64,000 nt of DNA from JANMJD01 sp963828405 (GCA_963828405.1 CAWHEG010000031.1:434001-498000); one strand, 5' to 3'. Numbered from the stretch's first letter, positions 38,097 through 47,484 are shown. A program made the numbers and translations. Notes: generated by a model not told the origin, from the letters alone.

Positions 38097-41000
38097 TCAG
38101 TAACTTGCCCGCTCACGACGGCGCTGCTCGCGCTCGCGATCGTCGTCGTCGGAACCACGCTCGGGACGGCTGATGTCGATGCCGAGCTCCTCTGCCGTAC
38201 GGAAGACGTCTTCGTCCATCTCCCGCATCTCGATCTCGGCTCCGTCCTCGGCGAGCACCTCGACGTTGAGGCACAGTGCCTGCATCTCCTTCATGAGCAC
38301 CTTGAAGCTCTCGGGGATGCCGGGCTCGGGGATGTTCTCGCCCTTGACGATCGCCTCGTAGACCTTCACCCGGCCGAGCACGTCGTCGGACTTGATGGTC
38401 AGCAGCTCCTGCAGGCAGTAGGCCGCGCCATAGGCCTCGAGGGCCCACACCTCCATCTCGCCGAAACGCTGACCGCCGAACTGGGCCTTGCCGCCGAGCG
38501 GCTGTTGGGTGATCATCGAGTACGGGCCCGTCGATCGGGCATGGATCTTGTCGTCGACCAGGTGGGCGAGCTTCAAGATGTACATGTAGCCGACCGTGAT
38601 GTCCTGGTCGTAGGGCTCGCCCGTGCGGCCGTTGAACAGTCGCGTCTTGCCGGTGCGCTTGATCATCCGCACGCCGTCGACCGACTCGGGGTTGATGTTC
38701 TCGAAGATCCTCTGGATCGTCGGGTGCTTGCCGGCGCCCTCCTCCTCGTCCCAGTGGGCGCCGTCGAACACCGGGGTGGCGATGAACGTCGCCGGTCGGG
38801 TGTACGGCCGGGTCTTGGTCTCGATGCCGCGGATCGGGTCGATGCCGACCTTCCCGTGGCCCTTGACGTCCCAGCCCCAGCGGGCGGCGTAGCCCAGGTG
38901 CGCTTCGAGCACCTGGCCGACGTTCATCCGGCTCGGCACGCCGAGAGGGTTGAGGATGATGTCGACCTGCGAACCGTCGGCCATGTACGGCATGTCCTCG
39001 AGCGGGAGGATCTTGGAGATGACGCCCTTGTTGCCGTGGCGACCCGCCAGCTTGTCGCCGACCTGGATCTTGCGTTTCTGGGCGACGTAGACCCGGACCA
39101 ACTCGTTCACGCCGGGCGGCAGCTCGTGGCCGTCCTCCCGAGTGAAGACCTTGACGTCGATGACCTTGCCGCTCTCGCCATGGGGGACCTTGAGCGACGT
39201 GTCACGGACCTCGCGGGCCTTCTCGCCGAAGATGGCCCGCAGCAGGCGCTCCTCGGGGGTGAGCTCGGTCTCGCCCTTGGGCGTGACCTTGCCGACGAGC
39301 ACGTCACCCGGCCCCACCTCGGCGCCGACGCGGATGATGCCGCGGTCGTCGAGGTCGCGCAGGATGTCCTCGGACAGGTTCGGGATGTCCCGGGTGATCT
39401 CCTCCGGGCCGAGCTTGGTGTCGCGGGCGTCGACCTCGTGCTCGTGGATGTGGATCGAGGTGAGCACGTCGTCGCGCACGAGGCGCTCGGACAGGATGAT
39501 GGCGTCCTCGAAGTTGTAGCCCTCCCAGGGCATCAGGGCCACGAGCAGGTTCTTGCCGAGGGCCAGCTCTCCCATGTCGGTGGACGGGCCGTCGGCGATG
39601 ATCGTGCCCTTGACGACCTTGTCGCCCTCCTTGACCCGCGGCATCTGGTTGAGGCAGGTGTTCTGGTTGGAGCGCTGGAACTTGGCCAGGCGGTACACAC
39701 GCTTGCCGAGCGTCTTGTACTGCATCGTGATCGAGTCGCCCGAGACCTCGATCACCTCGCCGTCCTCCGGTGCCTGGATCAGGTCGGCGGCGTCGCGGGC
39801 GGCGCGGGCCTCGATGCCGGTGCCGATGTACGGAGCCTCGGCCCGGATCAGCGGAACGGCCTGCCGTTGCATGTTGGCGCCCATCAGGGCGCGGTTGGCG
39901 TCGTCATGCTCGAGGAACGGGATCAGCGCGGTGGCCACCGAGACGATCTGCTTGGGCGACACGTCCATGATGTCGACTTCGTTGCCCGGGATGTAGCGGA
40001 TGTCGGTCGTGGCGCCGAAGAAGCTCTCGGCCTCGAGCATGCGCTTGAGGTCGTCGAGGCTGGCGGCCTGCGGCGACACCCGCACGAGCACTCGGTCGTC
40101 GCGGAAGGAGCCGTCGGGGTTCAGCGGCGTGTTGGCCTGGGCCACCACGTAGAGCTCTTCCTCGTCGGCGGCCATGAACACGACGTCGTCGGTCACCTTG
40201 CCGTTGACCACCTTGCGGTACGGCGTCTCGATGAAGCCGAACTCGTTCACCCGGGCGTAGGTCGACAGCGCACCGATGAGCCCGATGTTCGGGCCCTCAG
40301 GCGTCTCGATCGGGCACATCCGGCCGTAGTGCGAGAAGTGGACGTCACGGACCTCGAAACCGGCCCGCTCACGGGACAGACCACCCGGACCGAGCGCCGA
40401 CAGGCGACGGCGGTGGGTGAGGCCCGACAGCGGGTTGACCTGATCCATGAACTGCGACAACTGCGAGGTCCCGAAGAACTCCTTGATCGCAGCCACCACC
40501 GGGCGGATGTTGATCAACGACTGGGGCGTGATCGCCTCGACGTCCTGGGTCGTCATCCGCTCACGCACGACGCGCTCCATCCGTGACAGACCGATGCGCA
40601 CCTGGTTCTGGATCAACTCACCGACCGAGCGAATCCGGCGGTTGGCGAAGTGGTCCTGGTCGTCGAGGCGGTAGCCCTGCTCCTGCTTGACGAGGTGGAG
40701 CATGTAGGTGATCGTGGCCACGACCTCGATGCGGCTGAGCACATCCTGATCGGCGGCCGGCACGTCGTACAGGTCCCCGGTGAGCCCGAAGAGCTCGCCG
40801 AGCTTGGCCACCTCGGTGCCGAGCTTGCGGTTGAGCTTGTAGCGGCCAACCCGGCTGAGGTCGTAGCGCCGGTTCTCGAAGAAGGCATTGCGGAAGTAGG
40901 CGCGGGCGGACTCGACGGTCGGCGGTTCACCCGGCCGGGCGCGCTTGTAGATCTCGACCAGCGACTCGTCCTGCGTCGGGGCGATGTGGCGGTCCTTCTC

Positions 41001-41702
41001 CCACTGGCCCTCGAGGAAGTCGAAGTAGTTGACGAAGCGCTCGAGGAAGCCCGGGGCGTGCTCGTCGTCGTATCCCAGCGCACGCAGGATGGTGAAGATG
41101 CTCATCCGGCGCTTGCGGGCGACGCGGGTGCCGGCGGTGACGTCCTTGCCCGGCTTCTGCTCGACGTCGAATTCGAGCCACTCGCCGCGATAGGGGTGGA
41201 TCGTGCCCTTGACGAGCTGGTGCTTGGCGAGGTTGCGGAGGCGGAACCGCTCACCCGGCTCGAAGATGACACCCGGGGAACGCACGAGCTGCGACACCAC
41301 GACTCGTTCGGTGCCGTTGACGATGAAGGTGCCCTTCTCGGTCATCATCGGGAAGTCGCCCATGAAGACCGTCTGCTCCTTGATCTCGCCCGTGTTGCGG
41401 TTCATGAACCGCGCACGCACGAAGATCGGGGCGGAGAAGGTCATGTCCTTCTCCTTGCACTCCTCGACCGTGAACTTCGGCGGCGGGCGCAGGTCCTCGT
41501 CGTCGGGGTCGAACTCCAACTCGAGCTGCAGGGTCTCGGAGAAGTCCTTGATCGGGGAGATGTCGGTGAACGTCTCCTTCAGCCCCTCGTTGAGGAGCCA
41601 GTCGAAACTCGACCGCTGGACGGCGATCAGATCGGGCAGGTCGAGCGGTTCGCTCAGGTTGGCGAACGAGTAACGCTCACGAAAGGGGGAACGTGAAGCC
41701 AC
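38097..41702 (-). CDS. rpoB: RNA polymerase beta subunit
   Basis: This 1201-residue subunit has the rifampicin-region sequence SQLSQFMDQVNPLSGLTHRRRLSALGPGGLSRERAG-type pattern (FGTSQLSQFMDQ, then THRRRLSALGPGG) without classical resistance changes visible, and the C-terminal GGKAQFGGQRFGEMEVWALEA. The start GTG 41702 follows GAGGAG by 7 bases and gives VASRSPFRERYSFANL. Upstream in-frame codons are open but lie in the promoter region. Together with rpoC it forms the catalytic core of RNA polymerase. Confidence 0.97.
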   Translation of the reverse strand: MASRSPFRERYSFANLSEPLDLPDLIAVQRSSFDWLLNEGLKETFTDISPIKDFSETLQLELEFDPDDEDLRPPPKFTVEECKEKDMTFSAPIFVRARFMNRNTGEIKEQTVFMGDFPMMTEKGTFIVNGTERVVVSQLVRSPGVIFEPGERFRLRNLAKHQLVKGTIHPYRGEWLEFDVEQKPGKDVTAGTRVARKRRMSIFTILRALGYDDEHAPGFLERFVNYFDFLEGQWEKDRHIAPTQDESLVEIYKRARPGEPPTVESARAYFRNAFFENRRYDLSRVGRYKLNRKLGTEVAKLGELFGLTGDLYDVPAADQDVLSRIEVVATITYMLHLVKQEQGYRLDDQDHFANRRIRSVGELIQNQVRIGLSRMERVVRERMTTQDVEAITPQSLINIRPVVAAIKEFFGTSQLSQFMDQVNPLSGLTHRRRLSALGPGGLSRERAGFEVRDVHFSHYGRMCPIETPEGPNIGLIGALSTYARVNEFGFIETPYRKVVNGKVTDDVVFMAADEEELYVVAQANTPLNPDGSFRDDRVLVRVSPQAASLDDLKRMLEAESFFGATTDIRYIPGNEVDIMDVSPKQIVSVATALIPFLEHDDANRALMGANMQRQAVPLIRAEAPYIGTGIEARAARDAADLIQAPEDGEVIEVSGDSITMQYKTLGKRVYRLAKFQRSNQNTCLNQMPRVKEGDKVVKGTIIADGPSTDMGELALGKNLLVALMPWEGYNFEDAIILSERLVRDDVLTSIHIHEHEVDARDTKLGPEEITRDIPNLSEDILRDLDDRGIIRVGAEVGPGDVLVGKVTPKGETELTPEERLLRAIFGEKAREVRDTSLKVPHGESGKVIDVKVFTREDGHELPPGVNELVRVYVAQKRKIQVGDKLAGRHGNKGVISKILPLEDMPYMADGSQVDIILNPLGVPSRMNVGQVLEAHLGYAARWGWDVKGHGKVGIDPIRGIETKTRPYTRPATFIATPVFDGAHWDEEEGAGKHPTIQRIFENINPESVDGVRMIKRTGKTRLFNGRTGEPYDQDITVGYMYILKLAHLVDDKIHARSTGPYSMITQQPLGGKAQFGGQRFGEMEVWALEAYGAAYCLQELLTIKSDDVLGRVKVYEAIVKGENIPEPGIPESFKVLMKEMQALCLNVEVLAEDGAEIEMREMDEDVFRTAEELGIDISRPERGSDDDDREREQRRRERASY

Positions 41703-41796
41703 GCTGATTCTCCTCAGGCCGGTACAGACGAGACGGGGCGCGCTGAACCAGACCACAGAGATGAACGCAGACGGGGGCAACGCACGGCAACGGTTG

Positions 41797-41826
41797 ATCA
41801 TACCGGGAAGGTGCGACGACAGTCAA
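41797..41826 (-). promoter_or_regulatory. Strong sigma-70-type promoter for rpoBC
   Basis: On the minus strand TTGACT (41821-41826) and TATGAT (41797-41802) are separated by 18 bases, close to consensus. Transcription would start near 41790, leaving a leader of about 88 bases before rpoB. This separates rpoBC from rplJL. Confidence 0.75.
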
Positions 41827-42114
41827 CCCATTCGGCCGCGCCAAGCACAGGCCGAACAGGTATTCAGCTGGGGCGTCACCGTAAATCAGCGGCGGCGGTT
41901 CGTCAAGGACCCTGGTCCTGGGCCGAACGGACCATCGCTGACGGACGGCCGCCGATGGATGGCTACTCGTCGTGAGCAACCGCCACCCCAGAGCTCGGAC
42001 ACGACGCCCGAGAGGCACGGAGTGCTGGCCGCAGCCTCCGCCCCGTCAAGACCCCGTCACGGGGCCGTCAACCGCTCGACACCGGATGCCCATGCAACGA
42101 CATCGGTGGTCCAA
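41827..42114. other. Long intergenic stretch between rplL and rpoB, no gene seen
   Basis: Between the rpoB promoter and the rplL terminator I see no coding sequence with a ribosome binding site or family features, and no tRNA. The part nearest the promoter could hold an upstream element or regulator sites. Confidence 0.5.
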
Positions 42115-42162
42115 CCGAAAAATCCCACCGGGGCCCCGGGAAGATCCCAGGGCCCCGGTGGG
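42115..42162 (-). terminator. Rho-independent terminator of rplJL
   Basis: CCCACCGGGGCCC (42124-42136) pairs perfectly with GGGCCCCGGTGGG (42150-42162); the loop contains an inner GGGA/TCCC stem. Read on the minus strand, it is followed by ATTTTTCGG, a U-tract. It lies 39 bases after the rplL stop, so rpoBC depends on its own promoter. Confidence 0.85.
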
Positions 42163-42200
42163 CGGTCCTCGGTCGGGTGACGCAGCCGCCACCCGCAGGA

Positions 42201-42581
42201 TCAGCTGACCTCGACCTCGGCGCCGGCGTCGACGAGCTTGGCCTTTGCCTTCTCGGCCTCATCCTTGTTGACCTTCTCCATGACCGCCTTGGGGGCAGCG
42301 TCGACGAGGTCCTTGGCCTCCTTCAGGCCCAGGCTGGTCAGCTCGCGCACGACCTTGATGACCTGGATCTTCTGGGCGCCGGCGGACTTCAGGATGACAT
42401 CGAACTCATCCTTCTCCTCCTCGACCGGAGCGGCGGCGGCACCGCCACCGGCGGCGGCAACGGCGACCGGGGCGGCCGCCGTCACGCCGAACTTCTCCTC
42501 GAATGCCGAGAGCAGCTCGGACAGCTCGAGAACGGTCATGCCACTGATGGCGTCGAGGATGTCGTCCTTCGAAAGAGCCAT
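42201..42581 (-). CDS. rplL: Ribosomal protein L7/L12
   Basis: This 126-residue stalk protein has the N-terminal dimer part (LDAISGMTVLELSELLSAFEEKFGV), an Ala/Gly hinge, and the C-terminal factor-binding domain (EKDEFDVILKSAGAQKIQVI and LGLKEAKDLVDAAP). Multiple copies bind L10 and recruit EF-Tu and EF-G. It lies 63 bp downstream of rplJ and is followed by a clear terminator. Confidence 0.97.
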   Translation of the reverse strand: MALSKDDILDAISGMTVLELSELLSAFEEKFGVTAAAPVAVAAAGGGAAAAPVEEEKDEFDVILKSAGAQKIQVIKVVRELTSLGLKEAKDLVDAAPKAVMEKVNKDEAEKAKAKLVDAGAEVEVS

Positions 42582-42644
42582 GATTGTTTTCTCCTTGGGA
42601 ATGGTTTCAGAACAGTGAGTTTGTGGGGTGGGTGAGGCAGCCGC

Positions 42645-43172
42645 TCAGGCCGCTTCCTTCTGGTCGATCAGGGCCTTGAGGCCGTATGCGAAGTTGCGCG
42701 GCAGGGCCTGCAACAGACCGGCCATCTTGGTCATCGGGGCCTGGAAGGCTCCGGCGAGCTGGGCCAGCAGCACGTCGCGCGACGGCAGATCGGCCAGCGC
42801 CTGCACGTCGGGAGCGGTGAGCATCTTCCCGCTCAGCGTGCCTCCCTTGATGACGAGCAACGGGTTGAGGCGGGCGAGTTCACGCAGTGCCTTGGCGGCG
42901 GCGGCGACGTCGCCCTTGACGAAGGTCAGCGCAGTCGGACCGACCAGTTGATCTTCCAGACCGCCGATACCTGCCTCACGGGCGGCGCGACGGGCCAGGG
43001 TGTTCTTGTAGACCTTGAACTCTGACCCCGACTGACGCAGCGTCTGGCGAAGGGCGCCCAGTTGGCTGACCTTCATGCCGCGGTACTCGGCGACGAGCAC
43101 CGCATCGGCCTGCTTCATCCGTTCCGTGACATCGGTGACGACGGCAACTTTTTCGGGTCTCGGATTGTCCAT
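42645..43172 (-). CDS. rplJ: Ribosomal protein L10
   Basis: This 175-residue protein is L10, with EKVAVVTDVTERMKQADAVL at the start, the RNA-binding part KVSQLGALRQTLRQSGSEFKVYKNTLARRA, and a C-terminal helix that binds L7/L12. A GAGGAGGTG ribosome binding site precedes the ATG. The 195-bp leader upstream probably carries the autoregulatory L10 site known in other bacteria; that is inference. Confidence 0.97.
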   Translation of the reverse strand: MDNPRPEKVAVVTDVTERMKQADAVLVAEYRGMKVSQLGALRQTLRQSGSEFKVYKNTLARRAAREAGIGGLEDQLVGPTALTFVKGDVAAAAKALRELARLNPLLVIKGGTLSGKMLTAPDVQALADLPSRDVLLAQLAGAFQAPMTKMAGLLQALPRNFAYGLKALIDQKEAA

Positions 43173-43367
43173 GTTTCACCTCCTCTCGCTTCGACTCGGG
43201 GTGCTCGCAGCACGTGCATGCGAACACCGCGAGGAGCGAGCAAGGCTTCTCTTGGGTTCACCTCTGTTGGCGGGGAGTTCCCATTACCCACCCGAGGGCG
43301 GACCAACGGTCTACGGCGAGCGACCGGTATGTGGTAGTTCGATGACCAGGCTAGCGCCGAAGGCGCC
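43173..43367 (-). promoter_or_regulatory. rplJ leader region
   Basis: These 195 bases between rplA and rplJ hold no gene. A short hairpin (AGGCGCC-TTC-GGCGCT on the minus strand, about 43352-43367) follows directly after the rplA stop. The rest is the likely L10-L12 binding leader by analogy with other bacteria. Confidence 0.4.
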
Positions 43368-44069
43368 TCATACCAGATCCGCCCGCAGACGGTTGGTATC
43401 GATCTTGATGCCGGGGCCCATCGTCGAGGCCACCGAGATCTTCTTCAGGTAGCGGCCCTTGGCCGACGCCGGCTTGGCCCGCTGGAGCTCGTCGAGCAAC
43501 GCCCGAAGGTTGGTGTGCAAAGCGTCGACCGTGAAGCTCACCCGGCCGATCGGCACGTGGATGTTGCCGTAGCGGTCGGTGCGGTACTCGACCTTGCCGC
43601 CCTTGAACTCGGTGACGGCCCGTCCGACGTCCGTGGTGACCGTGCCCGTCTTGGGGTTGGGCATCAGGCCACGCGGACCGAGGGCACGGCCGAGACGGCC
43701 GACCATCGGCATCAGGTCGGGGGTGGCGATGGCCACGTCGAAGTTGAAGTTGCCCTTCTCGATCTCGGCGACGAGATCGTCGGTACCGACGATGTCGGCA
43801 CCCGCCTTGCGGGCCTCGTCGGCCGCCGCGCCGGCGGCGAAGACCGCCACGCGGACGTCCTTGCCGGTGCCCGACGGGAGGGCGACCGTGCCCCGAACCA
43901 TCTGGTCGGCCTTGCGGGGATCGACGCCCAGGCGGACGGCGGCCTCGACGGTCTCGTCGAACGTGGCCGAGGCGACCGCCTTGACCAGCTCCAAGGCCTC
44001 GGGGGGCGTGAACAGCTGGTCACGATTGAAACGCTTGAGCGCGTCGGTGTACTTCTTGGATTGCGCCAT
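43368..44069 (-). CDS. rplA: Ribosomal protein L1
   Basis: This 233-residue protein has the L1 signatures ATFDETVEAAVRLGVDPRKADQ near the start and LGPRGLMPNPKTGTVT in the middle. ATG 44069 gives MAQSKKYTDALKRF; the frame stays open upstream but the conserved part begins here. L1 forms the stalk at the E site and can repress its own mRNA. It follows rplK. Confidence 0.97.
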   Translation of the reverse strand: MAQSKKYTDALKRFNRDQLFTPPEALELVKAVASATFDETVEAAVRLGVDPRKADQMVRGTVALPSGTGKDVRVAVFAAGAAADEARKAGADIVGTDDLVAEIEKGNFNFDVAIATPDLMPMVGRLGRALGPRGLMPNPKTGTVTTDVGRAVTEFKGGKVEYRTDRYGNIHVPIGRVSFTVDALHTNLRALLDELQRAKPASAKGRYLKKISVASTMGPGIKIDTNRLRADLV

Positions 44070-44171
44070 GTGAGGCTCCCTCGTCGTTGTCGCCCGTCCG
44101 GCGAGGTTGTCCGGAACGAGGCGGGGGTTGGTTTGGAGAACTCGGTGACGATACCCGGTCACCGGGGGTTA

Positions 44172-44597
44172 TCAGACGACCTGCAGGCCCATCGAGCGGG
44201 CGGTGCCGCGGACCTGGAGCTTGGCCGCTTCGAGGTCGTAGGCGTTGAGATCGGGCATCTTGATCTTGGCGACTTCTTCGATGTCGGCCTCGGTGACCGC
44301 CCCGACCGATACCTTGCCCGGCGTCGTGGAACCCTTGGCGAGACCGGCCTTCTGACGCAGCAGCACCGGGGTCGGCGGGGTCTTGAGGATGAACGTGAAC
44401 GAGCGATCCTCGAAGACCGTGATCTCGACGGGGATGATCGTGCCGATCTGCGACTCCGTCGCCGCGTTGTACTGCTTGACGAAATCCATGATCGGAACGC
44501 CATGGGGTCCGAGCGCCGTTCCGACTGGCGGGGCCGGAGTGGCCTTGCCTGCCGGGATCTGGATCCGGACGATTGCAGCAACCTTCTTCTTCGCCAT
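44172..44597 (-). CDS. rplK: Ribosomal protein L11
   Basis: This 141-residue protein is L11, with IQIPAGKATPAPPVGTALGP at the N-terminus and the rRNA-binding C-terminal domain beginning TPPTPVLLRQKAGL. It binds the GTPase-associated rRNA together with L10/L12. It lies 51 bp downstream of nusG and is normal in length. Confidence 0.97.
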   Translation of the reverse strand: MAKKKVAAIVRIQIPAGKATPAPPVGTALGPHGVPIMDFVKQYNAATESQIGTIIPVEITVFEDRSFTFILKTPPTPVLLRQKAGLAKGSTTPGKVSVGAVTEADIEEVAKIKMPDLNAYDLEAAKLQVRGTARSMGLQVV

Positions 44598-44648
44598 GTC
44601 GGCGTTTCCCTTTCCTTACCGCAGGCGTGTGCCTGAGGTTCTACGAGT

Positions 44649-45395
44649 TCAGAGCTTGGCGACCTGAGCGAAGTCCATCTCGACGAGCGTCTCGCGGCCG
44701 AAGATGTTGACGAGGACCTTGAGTTTCATGTGATCGGGGTTGATCTCGGCCACCTGGCCGGAGAAGTCGGCGAACGGCCCCTCCCTCACCCGGACGCTCT
44801 CACCGATGTCGTACTCGAACTTGGGCTTGCGACGCGGGCTGGTGTCCTGCCCGTCGCCCTTGGCCGACAGGAACGTCTCGACCTCGCGCCTCGACAGCGG
44901 GGTCGGCTTCTTGTCGAAGCGGGCCTGGCCGACGAACCCGGTGACCCCCGGGGTGTTGCGGATGCAGTACCACGAGGAATCGTCCATCTCGCACCGCACG
45001 AGCAGGTAGCCGGGGAAGACCTTCTTCTGCACGACCTGCTTGCGGCCGCCTTTGAACTCGACGACATCTTCCATCGGGATGACGGCCTCGAAGATCTTGT
45101 CTTCCATGTTCATCGACTGGATCCGGGCCTCGAGATTGGCCTTGACCTTCTTCTCGTAGCCCGACTGGCTGTGGATCACGTACCACTTGCCCGGCTTGAG
45201 CCACGGGTTCTCGGCCGGCGGTTCCCCGTCGTCCTCGTCGCCCGCCGAAAGATCGAAGGTCGCGTCGGGTCCGACGTCGTCGACGACGGTGGCCTCCCCG
45301 AGGATGTCGTCAACGATCGTCTCGACGGCTGTCTCGCCGGTGGGGGTGTGGGGTGCTTCGTCGATCTCCGTGTGGAGATCCAAATCATCGGTCAT
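44649..45395 (-). CDS. nusG: Transcription elongation/antitermination factor NusG
   Basis: This 248-residue protein has an acidic N-terminal extension of about 68 residues (TEIDEAPHTPTGETAVETIV), common in actinobacteria, then the NGN domain (KWYVIHSQSGYEKKVKANLE, GYLLVRCEMDD) and a C-terminal KOW domain (VREGPFADFSGQVAEINPDH). NusG binds the RNA polymerase clamp and links to the ribosome or Rho. It lies 3 bp downstream of secE. Confidence 0.96.
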   Translation of the reverse strand: MTDDLDLHTEIDEAPHTPTGETAVETIVDDILGEATVVDDVGPDATFDLSAGDEDDGEPPAENPWLKPGKWYVIHSQSGYEKKVKANLEARIQSMNMEDKIFEAVIPMEDVVEFKGGRKQVVQKKVFPGYLLVRCEMDDSSWYCIRNTPGVTGFVGQARFDKKPTPLSRREVETFLSAKGDGQDTSPRRKPKFEYDIGESVRVREGPFADFSGQVAEINPDHMKLKVLVNIFGRETLVEMDFAQVAKL

Positions 45396-45398
45396 GGA

Positions 45399-45704
45399 TC
45401 AACTTCCGTAGAGCCAGCTGGCGAACATGTTGAAGATCGAGTCGAGGCCGAACACGTACCCCGTGAAGATGAGCACGGTGATCAGCACGACCACGGAGTA
45501 CTTGCGAACCTCCGGCCACGACGGCCATGCCACCTTGGCCATCTCGGCGCGCACCTCGCGGATGTACTGCGGGAGTGAAGTGCGGCCCTCCTCGGGCTTC
45601 TTCGTGGCCGGGCGCGCCGTACGAACGGGTTGCCCGTTCTCATCGAGGGCACCCATCTTCTTCAACTGACGCTTCTGTTCGCGGTTCAGGTCCTCGGTGG
45701 ACAT
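45399..45704 (-). CDS. secE: Preprotein translocase subunit SecE
   Basis: This 101-residue protein has the SecE signature SLPQYIREVRAEMAKVAWPSWPEVRKYS followed by one membrane helix (VVVLITVLIFTGYVFGLDSIF). It stabilises SecY in the translocon. It lies between tRNA-Trp and nusG in the conserved order. Confidence 0.95.
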   Translation of the reverse strand: MSTEDLNREQKRQLKKMGALDENGQPVRTARPATKKPEEGRTSLPQYIREVRAEMAKVAWPSWPEVRKYSVVVLITVLIFTGYVFGLDSIFNMFASWLYGS

Positions 45705-45731
45705 GGTGACCTTCCTCCAGCGGAGGCTGGG

Positions 45732-45804
45732 CAGGGCAGGAGGGACTCGAACCCCCGACCGTCGGTTTTGGAGACCGATGCTCTACCAACTGAGCTACTG
45801 CCCT
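45732..45804 (-). tRNA. tRNA-Trp (CCA anticodon)
   Basis: A full cloverleaf is visible: acceptor AGGGCAG/CTGCCCT, D-arm GCTC-GAGC, anticodon stem TCGGT/ACCGA with loop CTCCAAA (anticodon CCA), and T-loop TTCGAGT. No CCA tail is encoded. Its place before secE matches other actinobacteria. Confidence 0.95.
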
Positions 45805-45858
45805 CGGAGAGTGGGCCGCTGGAAGGCTACCAGCGGCCCACTCGTCGAGTGTTGGGAC

Positions 45859-46023
45859 TTAACGGGTTTCCTTGTGGCTGGTGTGCTGCCGGTCGTGTGA
45901 GCAGTACTTCTTCATCTCGAGACGTTCGCGATCGTTGATCTTCGATTTCATCGTGATGTAGTTGCGCCGGTGGCACACCGTGCACTCCAAGGTGATCTTG
46001 ATGCGCTTGTCGTTCTTGGCCAT
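45859..46023 (-). CDS. rpmG: Ribosomal protein L33
   Basis: This 54-residue protein begins MAKNDKRIKITLECTVCHRR and ends HTSHKETR. It is L33 of the partly zinc-binding type: CTVC is followed by only one later Cys (KKYCSH), so the four-Cys zinc site is incomplete with His in the last place. It starts 11 bp after tuf copy 2, with the same 11-bp spacer that separates tuf copy 1 from rpsJ. Confidence 0.92.
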   Translation of the reverse strand: MAKNDKRIKITLECTVCHRRNYITMKSKINDRERLEMKKYCSHDRQHTSHKETR

Positions 46024-46034
46024 GGTGGTTCAGC

Positions 46035-47219
46035 TCACTTCAAGATCTTGGTGACACGACCCGCACCAACGGTACGGCCACCCTCACGAATCGCGAACCG
46101 CAACTGCTCATCCATCGCGATCGGCTTACCCAACTCCACCGTCATCGTCACATTATCACCCGGCATCACCATCTCCGTCCCCTCCGGCAACTGCACCGTC
46201 CCCGTCACATCCGTCGTCCGGAAAAAGAACTGCGGCCGATAATTATTGAAGAACGGCTTATGACGGCCACCCTCATTCTTATTCAACACATACACCTGAC
46301 CCTCAAAATTCGTGTGCGGAGTAATCGAACCCGGCTTACACAACACCTGACCCCGCTCCACATCCTCCTTCTTCGTCCCCCGCAACAACGCCCCGATGTT
46401 GTCCCCCGCCTGACCCTCATCCAACAACTTCCGGAACATCTCCACACCCGTACACGTCGTCTTCTGCGTCTTACGCAACCCGACGATCTCGATCTCATCA
46501 CCGGTGTGCACCTTGCCCTGCTCCACCTTCCCGGTGACCACCGTCCCCCGACCCGTAATCGTGAACACATCCTCGATCGGCATCAAGAACGGCTTATCCA
46601 AATCACGAGCCGGCTCCGGAACCGCACTATCACAGGCATCCATCAACTCCATGATCTTCGCCTGCCACGCCTCATCACCCTCCAACGCCTTCAACGCGCT
46701 CACCCGCACCACCGGACAATCATCACCCGGGAACTCATACTCGTTCAACAACTCACGAACCTCGAGCTCCACCAACTCCAACAACTCCTCATCATCAACC
46801 ATGTCCGCCTTGTTCAACGCCACAACAATGTACGGCACACCCACCTGACGAGCCAACAACACATGCTCACGCGTCTGAGGCATCGGACCATCCGTCGCCG
46901 CGACCACCAAAATCGCCCCATCAACCTGCGCCGCACCCGTAATCATATTCTTGATATAATCCGCATGACCCGGCATATCCACATGCGCATAATGCCGCTT
47001 CACCGTCTCATACTCAATATGAGCAATCGAGATCGTAATACCCCGCGCCTTCTCCTCCGGAGCCTTATCAATCTGATCAAACGGCGTATACGTCGCCAAC
47101 CCCTTACCCGCCAACGTCTTCGAAATCGCCGCCGTCAACGTCGTCTTACCATGATCAATATGACCCATAGTACCGATATTCACATGCGGCTTATTCCGCT
47201 CGAACTTTGCCTTGGACAT
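46035..47219 (-). CDS. tuf: Elongation factor Tu, copy 2 (tufB position)
   Basis: This 394-residue protein is identical to the copy at 10871-12055 and has the same unusual T/G-ending codons. Only position 46965 differs (His85 CAT here, CAC in copy 1). Identity continues through the 11-bp spacer into the start codon of the next gene but stops at the tuf start codon upstream. It lies after tRNA-Thr and tRNA-Met and before rpmG, tRNA-Trp and secE, an arrangement like the tRNA-tufB-secE locus of enterobacteria. Confidence 0.98.
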   Translation of the reverse strand: MSKAKFERNKPHVNIGTMGHIDHGKTTLTAAISKTLAGKGLATYTPFDQIDKAPEEKARGITISIAHIEYETVKRHYAHVDMPGHADYIKNMITGAAQVDGAILVVAATDGPMPQTREHVLLARQVGVPYIVVALNKADMVDDEELLELVELEVRELLNEYEFPGDDCPVVRVSALKALEGDEAWQAKIMELMDACDSAVPEPARDLDKPFLMPIEDVFTITGRGTVVTGKVEQGKVHTGDEIEIVGLRKTQKTTCTGVEMFRKLLDEGQAGDNIGALLRGTKKEDVERGQVLCKPGSITPHTNFEGQVYVLNKNEGGRHKPFFNNYRPQFFFRTTDVTGTVQLPEGTEMVMPGDNVTMTVELGKPIAMDEQLRFAIREGGRTVGAGRVTKILK

Positions 47220-47265
47220 AGGAGGCGCTCTCCTCGAAGTAATGATGGATACTGGATGGATGTAG

Positions 47266-47339
47266 TAGCGGCGATCGGGATCGAACCGATGACCTTCCGA
47301 TTATGAGCCGGATGCTCTGACCAACTGAGCTACGCCGCC
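47266..47339 (-). tRNA. tRNA-Met (CAT anticodon)
   Basis: The cloverleaf has acceptor GGCGGCG/CGCCGCT (with a G-T first pair, as in actinobacterial elongator tRNA-Met), anticodon stem TCCGG/TCGGA and loop CTCATAA. CCA is not encoded. The CAT anticodon could also be tRNA-Ile2 after lysidine change, but the body looks like elongator Met. Confidence 0.9.
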
Positions 47340-47381
47340 AGGGCTTTGCCACTGCCCGGGAGAACCCGACCAGGCTGGTCG

Positions 47382-47454
47382 AGCCCTCTGTGGGAATCGA
47401 ACCCACGACACCAGCCTTACCATGGCTGTGCTCTGCCGACTGAGCTAAGAGGGC
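47382..47454 (-). tRNA. tRNA-Thr (GGT anticodon)
   Basis: The cloverleaf has acceptor GCCCTCT/AGAGGGC, anticodon stem CAGCC/GGCTG, loop ATGGTAA (anticodon GGT) and T-arm GTGGG-TTCGATT-CCCAC. CCA is not encoded. It is the first gene of the Thr-Met-tuf-rpmG-Trp-secE run. Confidence 0.94.
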
Positions 47455-47484
47455 GGGCGCGGCAAAGCCGCGGACCGACGGGAG

